NCBI RefSeq assembly: GCF_024753205.1
Contig: NZ_JANUGZ010000003.1
Span: 806,001-870,000, forward strand
Direction of reading: 5' to 3'
Length of the DNA: 64,000 nucleotides
Source of the DNA: Massilia aurea
Lineage (GTDB): Bacteria; Pseudomonadota; Gammaproteobacteria; Burkholderiales; Burkholderiaceae_D
Positions 8,817-15,608 of this stretch are shown here, one piece after another (positions within the stretch are counted from its first letter, which is position 1; every line of letters begins with the position of its first letter). The notes beneath the pieces were generated by a model, which saw only the letters and a program-made list of their open reading frames with translations, had not been told where the DNA came from and did no database searches. The translations under genes and the position numbers were made by a program.

Positions 8817-9985
8817 CAGGCACCCGCCGCTTCGCGGGTCAGCACCGTCAAGCCCTCCACCAGGCGATCGAGTTCTTCCACCGTGGTCGTCAGCGCCACC
8901 GTGGCACGCACGAGGCTGGCGTCGCCCACCGCCCGCTCCACCGTGAACACGCCGAAGCGCTCCAGCAGCGCCGCCTGCACGTCACGCGCGCGCATGCCGT
9001 CGATCGTGAACGCCGCCAGCGCCGTGTCGCCCACCAGCGGGCTCATCAACTGCAGGCCCGGCAGGTCCGCCACGCGCTGCACCCAGTAATTTCTCAGCCA
9101 CGCCAGCCGCGCGCCTTTGGCTGCCGAGCCGCCCAGCTGCGCATGCACGTCGAGCGCCACCGGCGCCGCCATGATCGCGCTCATCGGCGGCATGCCCGCG
9201 TGCAGGCGCCCCCGGATATCGTCCGCCGGATAATCGCGGTCGCCGAAATGCGGCTCGATGCGGTCCAGACGTGAAGACCGGATGTACGCGAAGCCCAGCC
9301 CCGGCGGCGCGCCGATCCACTTGTGCAAGTTGAAGCCGGCAAAGTCGATGCCCATGGCCTGCACGTCGATGTCCAGCTGGCCCAGCGCATGGGCGCTGTC
9401 GACCAGCACGTCGACGCCGCGCGCCCGCGCCAGTGCAGCGATCTCGCGCACCGGCACCGACTGGCCATTGGCCGGAAATACTTGCGAGAGCAAAAGCAGC
9501 TTCAGGCCCGGCGTATCGCGGATCGCCGTCGCATATTGCTCCAGCAGCGCGTCACCGGACAACGGCAGGCTCAAGTGAAGTTCGGTCGGCACCACGCCGC
9601 GCCGCCCTTCCAGCCACGCCATCGCATAGCGCATCGCCGGATAATCGAGGTTGCTCCACAGGACGCCGTCGCCCGGCGCCAGCCGGTGGTACTGGCCGAT
9701 CAGCACCTGCATCGATTCGCTCGCGCTGCGCGTGAGCAGGATCTCATGCGGTTCGGCGTTGATCAGCCTGGCCAGGCGCGCGCACAGCACCCCGCCATGC
9801 TCGAGGGCCTGCCTGCTACGCAGGAACGGGCTCAGATGGCGATTCAGATAGTCGACCGATTCGACCAGCGCCGCCTGCACCGGCTGCGCCATCGCGCCAA
9901 AGTAACCGTGCTCGAGATTGACGATGTCGTCGGACGCCGCCGGATACAGGCCGGCCAAAGCCGGCATCACAGGGAGCTTGGCCAT
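8816..9985 (-). CDS. Class V-fold PLP-dependent aminotransferase
   Basis: A 389-residue fold-type I PLP enzyme of the aminotransferase class V/isopenicillin N epimerase-like group. The PLP lysine is in NLHKWIGAPPGLGF, preceded by VDSAHALGQLDIDVQAMGID, whose Asp and His match the cofactor-contact region. The N-terminus NLEHGYFGAMA matches the epimerase-like subgroup. It is five bases downstream of hldE2 and its TGA overlaps the start of the SGNH hydrolase. The reaction may be desulfuration, epimerisation or lyase-type chemistry and cannot be told from sequence alone. Confidence 0.85.
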   Translation of the reverse strand: MAKLPVMPALAGLYPAASDDIVNLEHGYFGAMAQPVQAALVESVDYLNRHLSPFLRSRQALEHGGVLCARLARLINAEPHEILLTRSASESMQVLIGQYHRLAPGDGVLWSNLDYPAMRYAMAWLEGRRGVVPTELHLSLPLSGDALLEQYATAIRDTPGLKLLLLSQVFPANGQSVPVREIAALARARGVDVLVDSAHALGQLDIDVQAMGIDFAGFNLHKWIGAPPGLGFAYIRSSRLDRIEPHFGDRDYPADDIRGRLHAGMPPMSAIMAAPVALDVHAQLGGSAAKGARLAWLRNYWVQRVADLPGLQLMSPLVGDTALAAFTIDGMRARDVQAALLERFGVFTVERAVGDASLVRATVALTTTVEELDRLVEGLTVLTREAAGA

Positions 9986-9990
9986 GCCGG

Positions 9991-10464
9991 TCAGCCCCGG
10001 ATCCGCGCCACAAGCTTGGTGGTCGAGCGGTCATGCTCGAAGTCGATCGCCACCGCGCGCCCGCCATACGCCAGCACGGCCTGCCCTTCGGGAATCTGGT
10101 CCATCACGTAGTCGCCGCCCTTGGCATAGATGTCGGGCCGGCCTTCCTGGACCACTTCGAGCGCCGTCTGTTCGTCGAACTCGACCACCAGGCTGACCGA
10201 TTCCAGCGAAGCCAGCACCGCCATGCGATCGGCCAGCGTGTTGTGCGGGCGGTCATCGCCCTTGCCCAGCCGCTTGACGGACGCATCCGTGTTGACTGCC
10301 ACCACGAGCGAGGCGCCCAGCTCGCGCGCCTGCGCCAGATAGGTCACGTGGCCGCGGTGCAGGATGTCGAACACGCCGTTGGTCAGCACCACCGGCTTTG
10401 GCAGTGCGGCGATCCGCGCAGCCAGGTCGGCGCGCGTGCAGAGCTTGTTTTCAAATGAAGGCAT
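9991..10464 (-). CDS. rfaE2: D-glycero-beta-D-manno-heptose 1-phosphate adenylyltransferase
   Basis: A 157-residue nucleotidyltransferase that makes ADP-heptose for the LPS inner core. It shows VLTNGVFDILHRGHVTYL, which contains the HxGH signature of the cytidylyltransferase superfamily, and NTDASVKRLGKGDDRP. It corresponds to only the second domain of E. coli HldE, as in bacteria where kinase and adenylyltransferase are separate; the kinase is not in this window. ATG 10464 is the natural start. It follows the PilU-like gene by 13 bases and precedes the aminotransferase by five, so it sits inside a leftward operon. Confidence 0.93.
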   Translation of the reverse strand: MPSFENKLCTRADLAARIAALPKPVVLTNGVFDILHRGHVTYLAQARELGASLVVAVNTDASVKRLGKGDDRPHNTLADRMAVLASLESVSLVVEFDEQTALEVVQEGRPDIYAKGGDYVMDQIPEGQAVLAYGGRAVAIDFEHDRSTTKLVARIRG

Positions 10465-10477
10465 GGGTATTTTAGTG

Positions 10478-11668
10478 TCAGTGTTTGGGCGGTTCGTCGT
10501 CGGGTTCTTCATCGAGCGCCATCGACAGTTCGGATGGCCGCGCCGCGCCGGCCGGCAGCCCCGGCTCCTTGCGCTCGCCCGACAGTTTGACCTGCAGGCG
10601 CAGGCCGTTGGCCGAGTCGGCATTGCGGATCGCTTCGTCGTAGCTGATGAAGCCTTTGTTGTACAGCTCGAACAAGGCCTGGTCGAACGTGCACATACCC
10701 AGCTCGCGCGACTTGTGCATGATCTCCTTGATGCTCTGGAAGTTCCCTTTCAGGATCATCTCGGCAATCGTCGGTGTGTTGAGCAGGATTTCAATGGCCG
10801 CCTTGCGGCCTTTACCATCCTCGGTGCGCACCAGGCGCTGCGAGACAATGGCGCGCAGGTTCGACGACAGGTCCATCAACAGCTGGTTGCGCCGTTCTTC
10901 GGGGAAGAAGTTGATGATCCGGTCCATCGTCTGGTTGGCATTGTTTGCGTGCAGCGTGCCCAGGCACAGGTGGCCCGTTTCGGCGAACGCGATCGCATGT
11001 TCCATCGTTTCGGTGTCGCGGATCTCGCCGATCAGGATCACGTCCGGCGCCTGGCGCAGCGTGTTCTTCAGCGCGTTGTGCCACGACAGCGTATCGACGC
11101 CCACTTCGCGGTGCGTGATCAGGCAGTTCTTGTTCTTGTGGACGTATTCGACCGGGTCTTCCACCGTGATGATGTGGCCGGCCGAATTGTTGTTGCGGTA
11201 ATCGATCATCGCCGCCAGCGTCGTCGACTTGCCCGAGCCCGTGCCGCCCACGACCAGCACCAGGCCGCGCTTGGTCATCACGACATCCTTGAGCACCTCG
11301 GGCAGATCGAGCTTCTCGAAGTTGGGGATCTCGGACGAGATGGTGCGCACGACCATGCCGACGCTTTGCTGCTGCACGTAGACGTTCACGCGGAAGCGGC
11401 AGACGTTGGGCAGCGAGATCGCGAAATTGCACTCCATCTCTGTTTCGAACTCGGCGCGCTGGCGCTCGTTCATCAGCGACATCGCAAGCGCGCGCGTGAC
11501 CTCGCCGCTCAGGCGCTGCTGGCTGAGGGCTTTCATGGCGCCCTGGTACTTCATGCTCGGCGGGAAATCAGCCGAGATAAAGAGATCGGAACCACCCTGG
11601 TGATGCATCACCGTGAGCAGTTTATGGATATAGACCTGGGCTTCCGCCGGGCCAAACGTGGTGGACAT
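10478..11668 (-). CDS. PilT/PilU-family twitching ATPase (additional PilU-like paralogue)
   Basis: A 396-residue cytoplasmic secretion-type ATPase. Walker A is GGTGSGKSTT, the Asp-box region is VEDPVEYVH, Walker B is ILIGEIRD, and the His-box is FAETGHLCLGTLHAN. Its sequence is closest to the PilU at 26778-27914, sharing long runs such as ETMEHAIAFAETGHLCL. The C-terminus carries an acidic tail ending DDEPPKH that the other PilU lacks. It heads a leftward operon with rfaE2, an aminotransferase and an SGNH hydrolase and is divergent from oxyR. It may be an accessory retraction ATPase for type IV pili; this is inferred. Confidence 0.88.
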   Translation of the reverse strand: MSTTFGPAEAQVYIHKLLTVMHHQGGSDLFISADFPPSMKYQGAMKALSQQRLSGEVTRALAMSLMNERQRAEFETEMECNFAISLPNVCRFRVNVYVQQQSVGMVVRTISSEIPNFEKLDLPEVLKDVVMTKRGLVLVVGGTGSGKSTTLAAMIDYRNNNSAGHIITVEDPVEYVHKNKNCLITHREVGVDTLSWHNALKNTLRQAPDVILIGEIRDTETMEHAIAFAETGHLCLGTLHANNANQTMDRIINFFPEERRNQLLMDLSSNLRAIVSQRLVRTEDGKGRKAAIEILLNTPTIAEMILKGNFQSIKEIMHKSRELGMCTFDQALFELYNKGFISYDEAIRNADSANGLRLQVKLSGERKEPGLPAGAARPSELSMALDEEPDDEPPKH

Positions 11669-11815
11669 GCGGGCCTTTCAGAAAAGATGCATAGGCGGAG
11701 CCTATCAAGAGATTATATCGACTATCATTCTCGCTACACCATTATTTCATGGCGCGCACCCTGCTGCCCCGCTCACCACGCGGCGCTGGCAACGCGCCTA
11801 GTCGAGACACCCACC
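11669..11815. promoter_or_regulatory. Divergent promoter region between PilU-like gene and oxyR
   Basis: A 147-base gap between two divergent start codons, with an AT-rich core around 11700-11750 (CTATCAAGAGATTATATCG region). CTATC occurs twice there, at 11701-11705 and 11722-11726, recalling OxyR half-sites, but the spacing does not match the four-site OxyR consensus. Autoregulation by OxyR is plausible from position only. Confidence 0.4.
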
Positions 11816-12763
11816 ATGACCCTGACCGAGTTGAAATACATTGTCGCCGTCGCCCGCGCCAAGCACTTCGGCCACGCGGCCGAAGCCTGTTTCGTGGCCC
11901 AGCCCACGCTGTCGGTCGCCATCAAGAAGCTGGAAGACGAACTGGGCGTGCTGCTGTTCGAGCGCGGCGGCTCCGAAGTGTCCGTCACGCCGCTGGGCGC
12001 CCAGATCGTGGCGCAGGCCGAGCGCGTGCTGGAGCAGACCGCTGCCATCAAGGAACTGGCCAAGCAGAACAAGGACCCGCTGGCCGGCCCGCTGCGCCTT
12101 GGCGTGATCTACACGATCGGCCCGTACCTGCTGCCGCCACTGGTCAAAAACCTGATCGACAACGTGCCGCAGATGCCGCTGGTGCTGCAAGAGAATTTCA
12201 CGCACAAGCTGCTGGAATTGCTGCGCCAGGGCGAGCTTGATGCCGCGATCATGGCGCTGCCGCTGCCCGACCACGGGATGGCGGTGCAGCCGCTGTACGA
12301 CGAGCCGTTCATCGTGGCGATGCCAAAACACCACCCGTGGGCCAAGCGCAAGGAAATTTCGGCCGAAGACCTGAAAAGCGAGACGATGCTGCTGCTCGGT
12401 GCCGGCCACTGCTTCCGCGACCAGGTGCTGGAAGTGTGCCCGGAAATGGCGCGCTTCTCGGCGCCGGGCGGTGGCACCGGCATGCAGCGCACGTTCGAAG
12501 GCTCGTCGCTGGAAACGATCCGCCACATGGTCGCCAGCGGCATCGGCCTGACGGTGCTGCCGCGTGCGTCGGTCACCGACCTGAGCGAGTCAAACGGCTT
12601 GCTGGCCTATGTGCCGTTCACCAGACCGGCGCCGTCGCGCCGCGTCGTGATTGCCTGGCGCAAGAGCTTCACCCGCCGCGCCGCCATCGATGCGGTGATG
12701 CAGGCGGTGAGTGAATGTCACCTGCCCGGCGTCGAGATGATCACGTACGAGGCGGCGGCGTAG
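11816..12763 (+). CDS. oxyR: Hydrogen peroxide-sensing LysR-type regulator OxyR
   Basis: Redox-sensing activator of antioxidant genes. The 315-residue protein has a LysR winged helix at residues 1-60 (FGHAAEACFVAQPTLSVAIK covers the recognition region) and a substrate-binding-like domain. The peroxide-reactive cysteines fall exactly at Cys199 and Cys208 in GHCFRDQVLEVC, as in E. coli OxyR. ATG 11816 gives the standard MTLTELKYIVAV start. It is divergent from the PilU-like gene, and its last 23 bases overlap the convergent mechanosensitive channel gene. No catalase or Ahp gene is in the window. Confidence 0.96.
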   Translation: MTLTELKYIVAVARAKHFGHAAEACFVAQPTLSVAIKKLEDELGVLLFERGGSEVSVTPLGAQIVAQAERVLEQTAAIKELAKQNKDPLAGPLRLGVIYTIGPYLLPPLVKNLIDNVPQMPLVLQENFTHKLLELLRQGELDAAIMALPLPDHGMAVQPLYDEPFIVAMPKHHPWAKRKEISAEDLKSETMLLLGAGHCFRDQVLEVCPEMARFSAPGGGTGMQRTFEGSSLETIRHMVASGIGLTVLPRASVTDLSESNGLLAYVPFTRPAPSRRVVIAWRKSFTRRAAIDAVMQAVSECHLPGVEMITYEAAA

Positions 12764-14447
12764 CGTCGGTCCACACGGCTGGCGGCGCGATAGCGACGGC
12801 TTCGGACTTCTCGTTCGCATCGGCCGCATCGCCGTTGACCGCAGCCCCACCCTTGAGCGCCTCGAGCTGCGACGGCGAGAACACGATGGTCTGGGTCGGG
12901 AACGCCAGGCTGATGTCAGCCGCTTCCAGCCGCTCGAAAATCGTCAGCAGCAGCTTTTCGCGAATGATCACCTGCGTGTCAAACTCGTGCACATCGATGT
13001 GGGAAAACACCTCGATGTTGAAGGCCCGCTCGCTGATGCTGCCCAGGCGCGCGCGGTGCCCTTCTGCCATGTTCTTTTCTTCGGCCAGGACTTGCTGGAC
13101 GATGGAAATCGCTTCCTTCAGCTTGGCCGACGAGTTGCCATAAGCGATCGCGATCACGGGATTGAACAGGAACCGGTCGCGCGCAGCGTAGTTTTCGATC
13201 TGGCGCGCCGACAGGTCGCCATTGGGAATCGTCACCACGGTGCGCTCATTGGTGCGGATGCGGGTCGAGCGGATGCCGACGTCTTCCACGGTGCCCACCA
13301 CGTCGCCAACCTTGATGAAGTCGCCCACCTGCATCGGGCGGTCGGCGATCACGGTCACGCTGCCGACCAGGTTTTCCACCGTCTTCTGGGCACCCAGCGC
13401 CAGCGCGATACCACCGATACCGAGCGCCGCAATACCCGTTGTGACGTCGATGCCGAAGGTGCTCAGGATCGCAATGCACGAAAACGCCAGCAGGATCACC
13501 TTGGCGGCGCGGCGCGCCAGCGTGATGACCGAAATGACCTGGCGCCGCTGGCTGCGCTGCATGCGGGCAATCGCCAGTTCCGAGATCGCGTCGACCAGCC
13601 GCAGGCCGAACCACACCAGCGCGATGACGGAAACGATGCCGGTGTAGCGCAGCAAGGTCTGGCGCGCCACGATCGACACCGGCAGCTGCTCGGCCCAGTT
13701 GTAGAACACCCCGACGGCGATCAACAGGCTCACCGGCGGCAGCGCCGCCTCGAAGAAGCGGTACAGGCCATTGGCTTCCGGATCGGGCACGAGCTTGCGC
13801 ATGCAGAACACGATCAGCGCCGACAGCATCCACAAGCCGCCGAACACCAGCACGCCAAGGCCCAGCAGCAGCGCCCAGTCCTTCAGCGGTGCGCCGGCAA
13901 CGATGACCTGGTCGGCCGCAGGCTCCGTGACCACGGGCGCGCGCTTGGTGGCCGCAGTGATCTGGGTGAGCGTCTCGCGCGAGACGCGCCACACCTGATG
14001 CTCGCCGTCCTGCCCTTTTGTGAGCAGCACCGGGATTTTCTTGTCCTGGATGGCGATCTCGCCGACGCGCTCCTGATCGACCGGCAAGTCGTCACTCACC
14101 TTGCCGTTGGGGTCGTTCGAGAGCGTGATGAAGGTGTCGAGCGTGCCGCCATCGTCCAACACCGCATGGAACGCGCGCGCCTGCTCCACCGCGTTGGTAC
14201 GCTGGCGTGAGCTGGTTGCTGGCGGCAAATCGAAGTACAGCGCAGTGCGATCGTAGTCGGATTGGCCAAGGGCGCCGAGCAGGCCGGAAACCATGGAGCG
14301 CGGCGTCTCGCGCTTGAGGGGATCGGGAACGGCAGGTTCGGCGGCAGCGGGCGCCTCAGCATCCTGGCCGGCGGCAAACGCTGGCGGTTGGGTAAGCCCC
14401 AGCAATAATGCCAGGGACAGCGAGACCAGTAATCTCATGGAAAACAT
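12741..14447 (-). CDS. MscS-family mechanosensitive ion channel
   Basis: Inner-membrane channel of about 568 residues, larger than E. coli MscS. A signal peptide (MRLLVSLSLALLLGLTQ region) is followed by a periplasmic domain to about residue 180 and then several transmembrane helices. The pore-lining helix and beta domain of MscS are visible as GIAALGIGGIALALGAQKT followed by DFIKVGDVVGTVEDVGIRST. The start is uncertain: ATG 14447, ATG 14438, or a TTG at 14456 that has AAGGAG five bases upstream. It is convergent with oxyR and overlaps it by 23 bases. Confidence 0.88.
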   Translation of the reverse strand: MFSMRLLVSLSLALLLGLTQPPAFAAGQDAEAPAAAEPAVPDPLKRETPRSMVSGLLGALGQSDYDRTALYFDLPPATSSRQRTNAVEQARAFHAVLDDGGTLDTFITLSNDPNGKVSDDLPVDQERVGEIAIQDKKIPVLLTKGQDGEHQVWRVSRETLTQITAATKRAPVVTEPAADQVIVAGAPLKDWALLLGLGVLVFGGLWMLSALIVFCMRKLVPDPEANGLYRFFEAALPPVSLLIAVGVFYNWAEQLPVSIVARQTLLRYTGIVSVIALVWFGLRLVDAISELAIARMQRSQRRQVISVITLARRAAKVILLAFSCIAILSTFGIDVTTGIAALGIGGIALALGAQKTVENLVGSVTVIADRPMQVGDFIKVGDVVGTVEDVGIRSTRIRTNERTVVTIPNGDLSARQIENYAARDRFLFNPVIAIAYGNSSAKLKEAISIVQQVLAEEKNMAEGHRARLGSISERAFNIEVFSHIDVHEFDTQVIIREKLLLTIFERLEAADISLAFPTQTIVFSPSQLEALKGGAAVNGDAADANEKSEAVAIAPPAVWTDATPPPRT

Positions 14448-14803
14448 TCTATTCAAAACGACTCCTTGCACGTGTTTGATCGCATGGCGCATGGCGCGGC
14501 CCGGACGGGAGTGACGGTGCGGTCACCGCGACATCCCGCGAGATGGCATGCCTGCGGATGCGCAGAAGATGGGCATGCCGTGCCGGGGCAAACGCGCTGG
14601 CCCGGACCTGCGATGCGATCGGTCTGGATGGCCGGACAGTGGTGCCCGGGAACCAAAGTCTAGCATCCTGCCGATGTCATGCCCGCACAGTTGCTGCCGT
14701 CGCAGGACCAGTTACTGGAAGCCTTTGCCATCAGCGGCCTCACGCTGGCCAATGCATGAAGATGGGTTACGACAGTTGGAGTGTTTCTCAGCAGCCGTTA
14801 TTC
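14448..14803. other. Intergenic region without a convincing gene
   Basis: A 356-base gap between the MscS-type gene and the PAS-HTH gene, both leftward. The only open frame of note is a 26-codon plus-strand reading at 14679-14759 (starts MPAQLLPSQD, ends LTLANA), with no recognisable ribosome site; it could be a fragment of a lost gene. GC content is normal, and I see no terminator or RNA gene. Confidence 0.4.
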
Positions 14804-15463
14804 TCAATCCGTTCTGGTGCGCCCGGACACACCCTCGATCACCCCTTCGGTAGAGGCGATCAGTGTCAACGGCTGCTGCTCCAGCGCCGCAATCAACTTG
14901 CGCGCCGTTGTGCTGCGCGTGCTGTCGCGTTCGTCAGCTTCTTCGATCCGCCGGATCGTCGACACTGACACATCGGCCATGTCGGCAAGCTTGCTGGCCG
15001 ACCAGCCGAGCATCGCGCGTGCCGCGCGCAAGGCGCCCGGCGTGATGTCAACGTACGGTGCAGTGGTGCCGGAGGACTCGGGCGCAAGCTGCCTGAACCG
15101 GTTCAATCCGGCGATGGGGAGCAGGACGCCAATCCATTGCTGGATGTCTCCCTCGACATTCACGATTGGCATTCCCCGCGCATTGAACCAACGATAAACA
15201 CCATCGGCACATCGCACTCGATAATCGGTGTTGTAATGCGAGCCGTGTGCGATGGCGGTCATCCAGGCGGAGCGAACGCGCTCCACGTCTTCGCCATGGA
15301 TTGCATTCATCCATCCCTCGCCTTTTAGTTCTTCGACGCTCTGGCCGGTCAGGGCAGTCCACTCCGGGATATCGACCGCGTATCCGTCCGCGCCAACCGT
15401 CCAGGTAGCTGCGCTCGTCTCAACAATCAACTCTAACAGTTGAGAAGTGTAAAGATTTTCCAT
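14804..15463 (-). CDS. PAS domain / XRE-type helix-turn-helix regulator
   Basis: A 219-residue protein with an N-terminal PAS fold (about residues 8-120; WTALTGQSVEELKGEGWMNAI marks its start and the PAC-like VRCADGVYRWFNARGMPIVN its end). A C-terminal XRE-like HTH lies at about residues 140-190 (RAARAMLGWSASKLADMADV, then STIRRIEEAD). It is a one-component sensor-regulator of unknown signal. It is divergent from the bacteriophytochrome gene across 145 AT-rich bases, so it may regulate, or respond with, the phytochrome; this is inferred from position only. Confidence 0.82.
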   Translation of the reverse strand: MENLYTSQLLELIVETSAATWTVGADGYAVDIPEWTALTGQSVEELKGEGWMNAIHGEDVERVRSAWMTAIAHGSHYNTDYRVRCADGVYRWFNARGMPIVNVEGDIQQWIGVLLPIAGLNRFRQLAPESSGTTAPYVDITPGALRAARAMLGWSASKLADMADVSVSTIRRIEEADERDSTRSTTARKLIAALEQQPLTLIASTEGVIEGVSGRTRTD

Positions 15464-15608
15464 GCATATATTTTACATATCGGATTTCTAAATAAAGAGT
15501 GATTTTCATTCTTTTGAGAAAAAAAATTATTTACATTTTGATTCTTTTTGATTCATTTGATATGATCATTCGCCTTAGCTTCACGATGAATACAAAGGAA
15601 GCTACACC
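15464..15608. promoter_or_regulatory. Divergent promoter region between PAS-HTH and phytochrome genes
   Basis: 145 bases of markedly AT-rich DNA with several poly-A and poly-T runs between two divergent start codons. AAAGGAAG, about 10 bases before the phytochrome ATG, is its probable ribosome site. The base composition contrasts with the GC-rich genes on each side and suits promoters for both genes. No clear palindrome is seen. Confidence 0.5.

Noticed and set aside
11700..11730. OxyR binding site upstream of oxyR
   Set aside because: CTATC elements are present but the ATAG-N7-CTAT spacing of the consensus is not met convincingly.
14679..14759. 26-codon open frame as a small protein gene
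   Set aside because: No ribosome site, no recognisable feature and no conserved context; kept only as a comment in the gap entry.
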